Shown here: positions 1 to 7,170 of the stretch, in pieces
How positions within the stretch are numbered: the stretch's first letter is position 1
How the letters are laid out: every line of letters starts with the position of its first letter
NCBI GenBank assembly: GCA_031282905.1
Contig: JAITCV010000020.1
Location: forward strand, 1-14,769
From: Azoarcus sp.
Lineage (GTDB): Bacteria > Pseudomonadota > Gammaproteobacteria > Burkholderiales > Rhodocyclaceae
Length of the DNA stretch: 14,769 nt
Direction of reading: 5' to 3'
Notes under the pieces: generated by a model
Database searches by the model: none
What the model was told of the DNA's origin: nothing
The model's input: only the letters and a program-made list of their open reading frames with translations
Position numbers and translations under genes: made by a program

Positions 1-36
1 TTAGAAAACGGTTCTTTGTGACCATGACCGATAAGC

Positions 37-576
37 ATGAGCAAACAGCACACTGAAATCAGCAAATTCCTGAGCTTCGTACTCCGCCACAAGCCGGAAA
101 CTATCGGCTTGACGCTTGACGCTGAGGGCTGGACAAACATTGATTTGCTGATCGCCCGCGCCAACCAATCCGGCCAGGCATTGACCCTAGCTTTGATTCA
201 AGAGGTCGTCGAAACCAGCGACAAGAAACGCTTTACGGTTTCAGAGGATGGTTTGCGAATTCGCGCCGCACAGGGTCATTCGACACCAAGCGTGGCGATT
301 GCACATGTGGAGAAACAGCCGCCGGAGTTTCTGTATCACGGTACTGCTACGCGGTTTCTGGATTCGATCAGGGAACAAGGTTTGTTGCCCGGCTCCCGGC
401 ACTATGTGCATTTGTCGGAAGATGAGCAAACCGCTACGGCGGTCGGGCAGCGTTACGGCAAGCCCGTTGTGCTCAAGGTAAAAGCCATGCTCATGCACCA
501 ACAGGGCTTTAAGTTCTATTTGGCGGACAATGGAGTTTGGATGACACTACATGTGCCAGCAGCTTACCTTCAATAA
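37..576 (+). CDS. kptA: RNA 2'-phosphotransferase (KptA/Tpt1 family)
   Basis: This 179-aa protein is of typical length for the Tpt1/KptA family. These enzymes move a 2'-phosphate from RNA to NAD+, giving ADP-ribose 1'',2''-cyclic phosphate and nicotinamide. The family's signature residues are visible in order: the LRH motif near residues 16-18, the GHS motif at 80-82, the LYHGT motif at 99-103, and Arg121 just before VHLS at 124-127. All expected active-site segments are present, so it should be active. The ATG at 37 is chosen because it gives the conserved N-terminus (SKFLSFVLRH). The Shine-Dalgarno sequence is weak (GATAAG). No RNA ligase or other RNA-repair gene is adjacent; the next gene is on the opposite strand. 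In bacteria lacking the yeast-type splicing pathway the physiological substrate is unclear. Family assignment is confident; the cellular role is not. Confidence 0.95.
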   Translation: MSKQHTEISKFLSFVLRHKPETIGLTLDAEGWTNIDLLIARANQSGQALTLALIQEVVETSDKKRFTVSEDGLRIRAAQGHSTPSVAIAHVEKQPPEFLYHGTATRFLDSIREQGLLPGSRHYVHLSEDEQTATAVGQRYGKPVVLKVKAMLMHQQGFKFYLADNGVWMTLHVPAAYLQ

Positions 577-750
577 GGATGATCCTCTCAAGCAACCGAT
601 TCCTCGTTTGAAATTTCGCACGATTTCGCTATTACGTTTATCGCAACACCTACGGAATGCAAAAACAGTCTGTAATGCTTATAGTCAGCATAACTTCTGA
701 ATTCATATTTTTCTCCAGAGATTCCTTTTGGAGGTCAAATTCGTAATCTG

Positions 751-1143
751 TCATTTACCAGGATTATCACCTGGTTGTGTATAAGCACTAATCATCAAAC
801 CAATCTTGCACGAACCCAATGCCTGTAAGTGCGCCGATTCCAGGGCCAGACCTACAAATTCCGTGTCTGTATGTATCGTATACCATAACATAAACACTGC
901 ATCTTCTATCGAGGCCAAAACCTCTACGTATCGTGTAGCCCAATTGACAAGCATTGGCGATACTTCATCGAATGAGAGATTCTCCGTATCATGATCGAAA
1001 TCCCAGAAAACGCGATTATCGTCACATATCGAAGAGGCTGAAAATGCCCGACTGGCGGTTTTATTGACCAGTCGTACCATGTCCTCAACCTCATATTGTT
1101 GTGACGATACGCACAGCGTAACATCGAAGTCAATAATCGCCAT
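751..1143 (-). CDS. DUF4279-like hypothetical protein
   Basis: This is a 130-aa soluble, acidic protein with no signal peptide or membrane segment. Its overall pattern recalls the DUF4279 family. It has an N-terminal beta-strand (residues 1-12), a helix, a central Trp-containing strand (FWDF, about residues 46-50), a long helix (about 58-80), and a C-terminal stretch of about 35 residues (TEFVGLALESAHLQALGS, then a hydrophobic strand ending MISAY). I recognised this by eye, so the assignment is tentative. Proteins of that family have no established reaction, and some look like immunity or accessory proteins. No clear Shine-Dalgarno precedes the ATG at 1143, so the start is uncertain. Base composition is AT-richer than the genes from 1354 onward, like its divergent neighbour kptA, which hints at horizontal acquisition. 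Confidence 0.6.
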   Translation of the reverse strand: MAIIDFDVTLCVSSQQYEVEDMVRLVNKTASRAFSASSICDDNRVFWDFDHDTENLSFDEVSPMLVNWATRYVEVLASIEDAVFMLWYTIHTDTEFVGLALESAHLQALGSCKIGLMISAYTQPGDNPGK

Positions 1144-1340
1144 CGCCCAAGCCGTAAAAAATCAGGATATTACCATATCGAGCCGCCAACATGACGACCG
1201 CGGTCGGTTACTCGCCGAACAGAGCAACACGGTGGGGGTCATTTGTTGGCGGTCGATTCAAAGAGAAGTCCACAAAGTGCCCGCGATGTGCCCCAAAACG
1301 CGATAAGATTTTCCGCTTCGTCCAGCGTGGCGGCAATCAC

Positions 1341-1345
1341 AGGAG
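1341..1345 (+). promoter_or_regulatory. Ribosome binding site deciding the esterase start
   Basis: AGGAG lies 8 nt before the GTG at 1354. The open frame extends upstream to an ATG at 1243, but that start has no comparable site and would place 37 non-signal-like residues before the signal peptide. Confidence 0.75.
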
Positions 1346-1353
1346 CATCACCC

Positions 1354-2376
1354 GTGCCACATATCGCAAAAAATGTCCTCCTGGCGCTCGCGCTGGGTGT
1401 TTTCCAAGGCAGCGCGTGGGCGCAAACGCCCTTGCCCGCGCTCGGCGCCCGTGCCGATTCCGTGACCGTTTCCGGCCTGTCTTCGGGCGCGTTCATGGCC
1501 GTGCAGTTCCATGTCGCTCATTCCAGTCAGGTGAGCGGCGCGGGTGTTCTTGCCGGCGGACCTTATTACTGCGCGATGGGCACCATGATGTTGACCGCCG
1601 CATGCATGTCTCCGTCGTCCTCCCTACCCGTCCCGCCGCTGCGGGACATGGTGAGCGAGGCGAGGAAACAGGCCCGGGAGCAGGCGATCGACAACCTCGA
1701 CAATCTCGCCCGCAGCCGCCTCTGGCTGCTCTCCGGTGGCCGGGATGGCACAGTGAAGACCGCAGTGGTCGACCAGACCTATGATTTTTACCGCAACTGG
1801 GTGCCCGCTTCGGCCATCGAGTACGAACGCATTGCCGACGCGGGCCACGCCATGCTCAGTGCCACGGCAAAAGATGCCAACGATTGCGCGGTGACCGGCA
1901 CGCCCTTCATCAACCGTTGCGGCGATTTCGATGCCCCCGGCCGCCTGCTTGCCCATTTGCTCGGCACATTGAATCCGCCCGCCGACACCCACGATGCCGC
2001 CTTGCTGGCTTTCGACCAGCATGCGTTTACCACCGGAACGGACAGCATGGATCGCACGGCCTATGTCTATGTTCCCGCCGCTTGCCGCGAGGGCGGCTGC
2101 CGTGTCCACATTGCCTTTCATGGCTGCATGCAACAGGCCGAAACCATCGGCACGGTATTTGTCCGCGAAGCGGGTTATAACCGTTGGGCGGAGAGCAACA
2201 AGCTGATCGTGCTCTACCCGCAGACCATCAAGAACAGACAGATCAATCCCACCAAGACCAACCCCTATGGCTGCTGGGATTGGTGGGGATATACCGGACC
2301 GAATTACCACACCCAGGCCGGCGCGCAAATTCGCGCGGTCAAGGCCATGCTTGATCGCTTGACCAGCAAACCTTGA
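1354..2376 (+). CDS. Secreted PHB-depolymerase family esterase
   Basis: From the GTG at 1354 the product is 340 aa. A signal peptide is clear: Lys6, a hydrophobic core at about residues 8-17, and a probable cleavage site after AWA (residue 23). The mature protein starts with the circularly permuted catalytic layout of extracellular PHB depolymerases of the Penicillium funiculosum type. The lipase box GLSSG (41-45) puts the nucleophile at Ser43 close to the N-terminus. Candidate acid and base are Asp131 (GGRDG) and His165 (DAGHAM). A second segment with AFHGC supplies the usual oxyanion-hole His, and the C-terminal CWDWWGYTG region is typical of the family. It probably hydrolyses poly(3-hydroxybutyrate) or short polyester/oligomer substrates in the periplasm or outside the cell. 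No substrate-binding or linker domain follows the catalytic domain, so a simple esterase is also possible. It is monocistronic and converges on the DHH gene. Confidence 0.88.
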   Translation: MPHIAKNVLLALALGVFQGSAWAQTPLPALGARADSVTVSGLSSGAFMAVQFHVAHSSQVSGAGVLAGGPYYCAMGTMMLTAACMSPSSSLPVPPLRDMVSEARKQAREQAIDNLDNLARSRLWLLSGGRDGTVKTAVVDQTYDFYRNWVPASAIEYERIADAGHAMLSATAKDANDCAVTGTPFINRCGDFDAPGRLLAHLLGTLNPPADTHDAALLAFDQHAFTTGTDSMDRTAYVYVPAACREGGCRVHIAFHGCMQQAETIGTVFVREAGYNRWAESNKLIVLYPQTIKNRQINPTKTNPYGCWDWWGYTGPNYHTQAGAQIRAVKAMLDRLTSKP

Positions 2377-2416
2377 GCCGCGAAACCTCACTTGATCCGC
2401 GGGCCAATCGGAAGAA

Positions 2417-2444
2417 GAAAAAAGGCTGGAACTTCAGGTTGAAG
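2417..2444 (-). terminator. Weak possible terminator after the TIR-DHH operon
   Basis: On the minus strand, 23 nt after the DHH stop, a 5-bp stem (CTTCA-ACC-TGAAG) is followed about 8 nt later by a run of seven T. The stem is short, so this is only a candidate. It sits in the 90-base convergent gap between the esterase and the DHH gene. Confidence 0.3.
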
Positions 2445-2466
2445 ATTTGAAAAGGGAAGGGGGTGC

Positions 2467-3957
2467 TCAGCCAGGTTGCGGGGCGTAGATGCGGGGGAAG
2501 ATTCGCCGGGAGATTACATAGACATCGTTGTACGCCTGTTCCGGGACGGCAAGGTAATCTCCGATGCGGCCAAGGAAGTATTTTTCCTTGTCCCAGCGGG
2601 TCAATACCTTGGTATCCCGCAAAAGGGGCATGGCGCGGATGGCCTTTTCCTTCCGGGGGACGCAAGTATGGGCAAAGGGCAACAAGGAAACCCTCCGTCC
2701 TTTCATGACTTCGATGACCGAGGGCAAATACGGGGCGGCGGGAACATATTTTTCCTCCGTAACATCGTATTCGCGCTCGAATTTCTCGCGCTCAATCGAA
2801 TAGACCTCGTTTTCGATGCCGATCATGATGTAGATGTTTGCCGAGGCCACCATGTCGATGTCGCCTTCCAGGGTGCGCACGCAGATGTGCGTGTTTTCGG
2901 GAAAGATTTCCGTGGAACGCGCAAAACCTGCGGGATGCTTCAATTTCACGAAGCGGCCTGCCGTGGAAAAATCCAGGTTGTGATGTTCGCAATCGACGAG
3001 ATCGTAATTCTCCTGGTATTGGTGGATCTGCTTTTTCAGATAGGCGTCCGGCGACATGCCCGGCGCGACCTTCTCGATGCCCGCATAACTGAGATAGGCT
3101 CCGGCCTTTTCGATGCCGCCGCCGCCGGAACCCGCTTCCCGTGTCAGGAAGGCGGCCAGCTCGTTGGCCATGACCTCGCGCGACGTGCTGCGAATGGAAA
3201 GCTTCAACCCGGCCGGAAGATGGCAATACACGATGCAGTAGGCAAACTGGTCGACCTGACGCGCAATGTCGGAAGAAAAACCCAGGATGTTGGGGTCGCA
3301 CGGTTCGGTGTGGAACAGCCCCATATTCCCGATGATCCGCGGCGACGAAAGGGAATGTGAAACGACGGCCAACTCTTCCATGGAAAGCGCGGAATGCTTC
3401 AGCCGCTTCATGACGCCCAAATCTACCGGCATGAATTCCGCCAAGTCATGATCGAGCGGATGTCGAATTTCGGCAAAATGATTGGTGTCGGAAAACAAGC
3501 CATAATAGAGCGCGTTATAGACTTTCGGGTCGGAAGAAAAGTCGTACCCGGCCTCGCGCATGACATCCCAGATGAGCGTCGCGCAACTGCCCAGCGCCGG
3601 ACGGATGACGGTGTTTTCGGTTTCGGCGATCTCCGGCCAGTGGTGATCGAATACCGCAACCGTGTCCGCCTCGAAGCGCGTGACATTGCCCGCCCCGTAC
3701 TGGCAATCGACCGTAATCAGCAGGGCGGGCGGCGGCAGGGTTTCCACATATTCGATCGGGATGTCCAGCAATTCGACCATCAGCTTCAGGTTCGGCTTGT
3801 TGATCCGGTCTCTGCCGCCATAGACGAGCCGCGCCTTCCCGCCTTTCGACTCGATGTATTTCAAAAGCGCGAAGCCGCTGGCAATCGAATCCGCGTCGGG
3901 CGCGTCATGCGACTGAATGACAATGTTGTCATAACTGAGCAGGTTGGACAAATTCAC
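2467..3957 (-). CDS. DHH-family phosphoesterase with extra C-terminal domain
   Basis: This 496-aa protein has the four metal-binding motifs of the DHH superfamily (RecJ, NrnA, GdpP, PPX1). Motif I is SHDAPDADS (His17, Asp21, Asp23), motif II has Asp84 (TVDCQ), motif III is Asp104-His105-His106, and motif IV has Asp157 (FSDTNHF). A DHHA1-like segment follows at about 240-290. Its glycine loop reads SGGGGIEKAG (277-286), with Gly281 where family members normally carry the His of GGGH. Residues 300-496 form an additional domain I do not recognise, ending in a GDYLAVP segment. The expected chemistry is Mn2+-dependent hydrolysis of a phosphodiester, such as a short oligonucleotide, cyclic dinucleotide or related small molecule. 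No signal peptide or membrane segment is visible, so it is probably cytoplasmic. The GTG start is fixed by a GGAGG site and overlaps the upstream TIR stop codon (GTGA), so the two genes are translationally coupled. Confidence 0.88.
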   Translation of the reverse strand: MNLSNLLSYDNIVIQSHDAPDADSIASGFALLKYIESKGGKARLVYGGRDRINKPNLKLMVELLDIPIEYVETLPPPALLITVDCQYGAGNVTRFEADTVAVFDHHWPEIAETENTVIRPALGSCATLIWDVMREAGYDFSSDPKVYNALYYGLFSDTNHFAEIRHPLDHDLAEFMPVDLGVMKRLKHSALSMEELAVVSHSLSSPRIIGNMGLFHTEPCDPNILGFSSDIARQVDQFAYCIVYCHLPAGLKLSIRSTSREVMANELAAFLTREAGSGGGGIEKAGAYLSYAGIEKVAPGMSPDAYLKKQIHQYQENYDLVDCEHHNLDFSTAGRFVKLKHPAGFARSTEIFPENTHICVRTLEGDIDMVASANIYIMIGIENEVYSIEREKFEREYDVTEEKYVPAAPYLPSVIEVMKGRRVSLLPFAHTCVPRKEKAIRAMPLLRDTKVLTRWDKEKYFLGRIGDYLAVPEQAYNDVYVISRRIFPRIYAPQPG

Positions 3958-5177
3958 CGCGCGTCCTCCGGCTGCGGCAGCACCAGGATGGGAACGCGGG
4001 CGACGAGCGTTGGTTCATCCATCACCTGATTGTTGATGTGCGCCTGGATTTCGTATTCGCCCGGCTCCTTGGGCGCGTCGAAGAATTTTTCCTCATCCCG
4101 CTCCTTGGCCCAGTCATAGGTCAGCCAATTGCCCGGCTTGTCCTTCTTGAAGAGGCCGACGAGCGCGCCGTCCTTGATCATCCGCTGGCTGACGCCGGAA
4201 GTCCGCACGATGATACGTTCATAAGGCGCAAAAGATGTCTTGTTCGTGGCAATGGCAAAGGCACCGAGCGAATCGCCGGCAACCGTGATCCGCGCTTCTC
4301 CCACGAGCGAGGCGGGCGTCAATTCCTTGTCGGGCGCGTGCAATCGGAGCGTGTACTTTCCGCCCGCGACCGGCGCGTGCAATTGGAGCACGTATTTTTC
4401 ACCCCACTCCGGATGGTAGTGTCGGAAGGTATAAAATTCTTCCATATCGACGCGCTTGCGATCGACATATTCCTCCGGCTTCGCGCCCTCGGCCACCACG
4501 ACAAGAATCGCGCCCTGTTTGATCTGCTCCGGTGTGATGGCGTTCAGGACGACATAGATGGATTCGGCGGGAGCGAAGACGGTTTTTTCCAATTGAATGG
4601 GAGAAGCTGGTCTGAACAGGAAAAGGAAAAGCGCGGCAAGCAGCACGACCAACACGGTTGCGCCGAGATAGAGCAAGGGCAGGCGTTTTTTCACCACCGC
4701 GTCCGGCAATACCACCGGCTCGCTTTCCTTTCGCACCTTGTTGTAGTCCAGCGCCTTGCAAATCTGTTGGGCGACGATCTGGGGCGAGTCGATCTCCATG
4801 ACCCCTTGGGTCGCGTTCAATCCCAGCGCCAGCCCTGGCGGCAGGACATCCATGCTGTCGAGATACACGGGAATCACCCGTATCTTCTGGTTGAGTGCGA
4901 ATTCGACCTCGGAGCGGACATAGGTCGATTCCATGGAATGCCTGGAGACGAAGAGCAAAAGAACCTTGCATCTCTTGATGGCAATGGCAATCTCATCTGT
5001 CCAGGTCGAACTGATGGTGATGCCTTTGTCGTACCAGATGGCGTACCCGCCCGCATGGACGCGCTCGATGATGGGAAAGACGGTTTGTGCGTCTGCGTGG
5101 GCGTAACTCACGAAGACAAAAGAGTCGTGCTCGATACTGCATGGGAGCACTTCACAACTCACATTTTTTCCCGCCAT
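3954..5177 (-). CDS. Membrane-anchored TIR-domain protein
   Basis: From the ATG at 5177 (AAGGA 6-7 nt upstream) the product is 407 aa. Residues 19-125 are a TIR domain of the TIR_2 type. They include FVFVSYAHAD (20-29), the IWYDKGI loop (47-53), TWTDEI (58-63), and SRHSMESTYVRSEVEFAL (78-94). In the last of these, Glu90 sits where NAD-cleaving TIR domains keep their catalytic glutamate. A lysine/arginine-rich stretch precedes one transmembrane helix at about 168-188, giving an N-in topology with the TIR domain in the cytoplasm. Residues 194-400, outside the membrane, contain two tandem beta-rich repeats of about 100 residues. The in-frame extension to 5318 is rejected because it lacks a ribosome site and family similarity. 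It is the first gene of an operon with the DHH phosphoesterase. NAD hydrolysis or cyclic-ADPR-type signalling is inferred, not shown. Confidence 0.9.
   Translation of the reverse strand: MAGKNVSCEVLPCSIEHDSFVFVSYAHADAQTVFPIIERVHAGGYAIWYDKGITISSTWTDEIAIAIKRCKVLLLFVSRHSMESTYVRSEVEFALNQKIRVIPVYLDSMDVLPPGLALGLNATQGVMEIDSPQIVAQQICKALDYNKVRKESEPVVLPDAVVKKRLPLLYLGATVLVVLLAALFLFLFRPASPIQLEKTVFAPAESIYVVLNAITPEQIKQGAILVVVAEGAKPEEYVDRKRVDMEEFYTFRHYHPEWGEKYVLQLHAPVAGGKYTLRLHAPDKELTPASLVGEARITVAGDSLGAFAIATNKTSFAPYERIIVRTSGVSQRMIKDGALVGLFKKDKPGNWLTYDWAKERDEEKFFDAPKEPGEYEIQAHINNQVMDEPTLVARVPILVLPQPEDAR
3965..3969 (-). promoter_or_regulatory. Ribosome binding site for the GTG-started DHH gene
   Basis: GGAGG on the minus strand, 7 nt before the GTG at 3957, lies inside the last codons of the TIR gene. 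It supports both the non-ATG start and translational coupling. Confidence 0.8.
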
Positions 5178-5343
5178 GATTTTTCCTTGCACTTGGACAG
5201 ATGGCACGCGTCCGGTTATTGTAGCGCAGGTGCTTGCAATGACATATCTACGGGATTTGCGCGTGGAAGCGGCCTTGTCGAAACAGAAATGCGCGGTTTC
5301 CTCGTCGACAACGACCAAGATGGTTTACGGCAGGTTTCGTCCG

Positions 5344-5381
5344 AGATGATTATTTGCATAGAAGATGATTATTTGCATAGA
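5344..5381. repeat. Perfect 19-bp tandem repeat, two copies
   Basis: AGATGATTATTTGCATAGA occurs twice with no spacer (5344-5362 and 5363-5381). It is AT-rich against the GC-rich background and lies about 170-200 bases upstream of the TIR start. A paired operator or activator site is possible. A replication-slippage duplication is the simpler explanation. Confidence 0.9.
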
Positions 5382-5591
5382 ATCACCTGCTTTTAATTTA
5401 ATTACGCTTCTTGGCGAACAGGCTGATCGAACCATGTTTTAGTCATTATCACGAGCGTTTGCCACTGCGTTCCTCTTCCCCTTGTTGCGCTGGCAAGAAC
5501 CAATTCATGATCTCGGATTTATGCGGATTCCATTGCCTGCCAGCGTATCGTGCCGCTACGCTTCAGTAGCCGTATCGCCGCAATACAATCA

Positions 5592-5613
5592 GGGCAGGCA
5601 CGGATGCCTGCCC
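5592..5613 (-). terminator. Hairpin downstream of trigger factor
   Basis: A 9-bp GC-rich stem, GGGCAGGCA-CGGA-TGCCTGCCC, begins 21 nt after the trigger-factor stop codon on the minus strand. It is followed by TGATTGTATTG, which is T-rich but has no uninterrupted T run. A factor-independent terminator or a 3'-end stabilising structure fits best. The stem also resembles dispersed palindromes found in many proteobacterial genomes. Confidence 0.5.
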
Positions 5614-5634
5614 ATTCATCGATTCTCAGCCCTT

Positions 5635-6900
5635 TCAACGATACCGGAAATCGAAATACCAGTCTTCCAGCGTTCCATGGCTGTTGGGCTCATCGACTAC
5701 CTGGGCTTTGTCCAATATTCGCTGGATGATCCGGTTTTCCCGCACCAGCGCCTCGGAAGAAGAAGCCTTGGCGAGAATCTGGACGTTCTCGAGCGCGCCG
5801 ACTTTCTCCAGGATGAGGGCCAAGCGGATTTCTTGCCGAATCTCTTCGGCAATTGATTCCCTGTCGTCGTCGGAAAGATCTGGCTGAGGCGAGTTTGGTT
5901 TTTTGCCTTCTTGCGTGAGCCGCGCCATGACTTCGTCCACCTGCTCCTGGGTTTTCTCCTGAACCAGGGATTCCGGAACGGCGAATGCCGTGTGCGCTTC
6001 CTGCAAAGCGTCCAAGACATTGTTTTTGGTTTTCAGCCAGGCGAGTTTCGCGCTTTCCTCTTCCAGCTCCTTCTTGATCCTGGCGCGCAGCGCATCCAGG
6101 TCACCGTCGTCGATGCCGTTTTCCCTGGCGAAATCGGCGTCGAGTTCCGCCGATTTCCAGACTTCGACCTTGGAGACCGTCGCGTGCACCCGCACAGTCT
6201 TGCCCGCCAGATCGGGTTCACTTTCCGGGTAAATGAAATCGAAATCCTTTGACTCGCCGGCCTTCAATCCGACGATTTCCTCATCGAACGCTTTCCAGTC
6301 TTCCTGTTCTCCCAAGGTGATTTCGATCTCTTCGGCATCTTCGTCGGGAAGCGGCGCGCCATCAAGCGTCATGGAATAACTGAGCGTCACGTAATCGTCG
6401 ATTTGCGCGCCGCGTTCGACTTCCACATCCTCGCCCTGATTCATTCTCATGTCATCAAGATGCAAATTGATATCCTCCTCGGTGATTTCCACGACCGGGC
6501 GAACGATGGATATCTGCGACAAATCGGCCAGATCGAATTCGGGAAAGACTTCGAAGGTCGCCACGAACAAGCGTTTTTCCGGATCGGGCGATGGCGTCTC
6601 CTCCATGTCCAGGACGGAGGCGACGTTGAATTGGCCGGCATAGGCCTTCCAACTCTGGTCCAGCAGTTCGGTCAGGGCTTCTTCACGCGCCTCCGCGCCA
6701 TATTCCTGTTCGATCAGGTGAGGCGGCGCCTTGCCGGGGCGAAACCCCGGCATCTTGGCCTTGCGGGCACATTTGCGCAAATACGCTTCACGTGCCTTTT
6801 CCAGTTCCTGAACGCTCAAGGCCAGTGTGCAGCGCCGCAGCAGGGGATTTTCCTGGCTATCGGAAAGAGACGCGCTTTCCGGAAGTTGCGATTCCATCAT
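5635..6900 (-). CDS. tig: Trigger factor (ribosome-associated chaperone)
   Basis: This 421-aa protein is close to the usual 430 or so. The N-terminal domain carries the ribosome-docking signature GFRPGKAP (52-59), preceded by the expected helix (LEKAREAYLRKCARKAKM). Residues 160-247 are the FKBP-type prolyl isomerase domain, with LSYSMTLDG and AFDEEIVGLKAGE. Residues 250-421 form the helical chaperone domain. It binds ribosomal protein L23 and shelters nascent chains in the cytoplasm. Two adjacent ATGs (6900, 6897) follow AAGGA; the earlier one is used. The frame stays open to 6987, but a good -10 box lies inside that extension, so the longer start is rejected. Unusually, it is not next to clpP/clpX/lon: downstream is the TIR operon and upstream the Ton operon, each across a gap. 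The isomerase domain looks divergent, so a second, specialised copy is possible. Confidence 0.93.
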   Translation of the reverse strand: MMESQLPESASLSDSQENPLLRRCTLALSVQELEKAREAYLRKCARKAKMPGFRPGKAPPHLIEQEYGAEAREEALTELLDQSWKAYAGQFNVASVLDMEETPSPDPEKRLFVATFEVFPEFDLADLSQISIVRPVVEITEEDINLHLDDMRMNQGEDVEVERGAQIDDYVTLSYSMTLDGAPLPDEDAEEIEITLGEQEDWKAFDEEIVGLKAGESKDFDFIYPESEPDLAGKTVRVHATVSKVEVWKSAELDADFARENGIDDGDLDALRARIKKELEEESAKLAWLKTKNNVLDALQEAHTAFAVPESLVQEKTQEQVDEVMARLTQEGKKPNSPQPDLSDDDRESIAEEIRQEIRLALILEKVGALENVQILAKASSSEALVRENRIIQRILDKAQVVDEPNSHGTLEDWYFDFRYR

Positions 6901-6930
6901 CGGTATCCTTGCGGGAAGAAATGAAGACGG

Positions 6931-6936
6931 ACTATA
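6931..6936 (-). promoter_or_regulatory. Probable -10 element of the trigger-factor promoter
   Basis: The minus strand reads TGCTATAGT, an extended -10 (TGn plus TATAGT), about 30 nt upstream of the ATG at 6900. No good -35 is seen, which is acceptable for an extended -10 promoter. Confidence 0.5.
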
Positions 6937-7170
6937 GCAGAAGTCGATGGATTCCCGCAGGCGCGCCCTCGTGCCGTCTCGCGCCATGTTCCAACCCCGC
7001 CATGTCCAGACTTCTCATTGGCATCCACATCTGCGCCATGATCGCCGAAGCCGTCACGGCGAGTGTCGCATCCTGGCGGGGAACGAAGATCTTGATTGAA
7101 AAGGCGATGTGCTGGTAATCGATCCGCTTACATCGAAGATCGCGTATAAATGTTCATTTTGCTTGACGGA

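Larger units (their letters stand above)
5178..5634. other. 457-base gene-free stretch between the TIR gene and trigger factor
   Basis: No convincing gene is present on either strand. It holds the leader of the TIR operon, with a ribosome site directly before 5177 and a possible minus-strand -10 box TACAAT at 5218-5223 without a clear -35. It also holds the 19-bp tandem repeat (5344-5381), an AT-rich patch near 5391-5402, and the hairpin after the trigger-factor gene (5592-5613). Confidence 0.7.

Noticed and set aside
713..733. CTCCA/TGGAG stem after the DUF4279-like gene as a terminator
   Set aside because: The stem is only 5 bp with an 11-base loop and no T run on the transcribed side.
2476..3360. 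294-codon plus-strand ORF opposite the DHH gene
   Set aside because: The minus strand carries the DHH motifs and a ribosome site; the plus-strand frame has neither.
4038..5396. 452-codon plus-strand ORF opposite the TIR gene
   Set aside because: It is antisense to a clear TIR-TM protein, its translation has no recognisable domain, and it reflects GC-rich third positions on the other strand.
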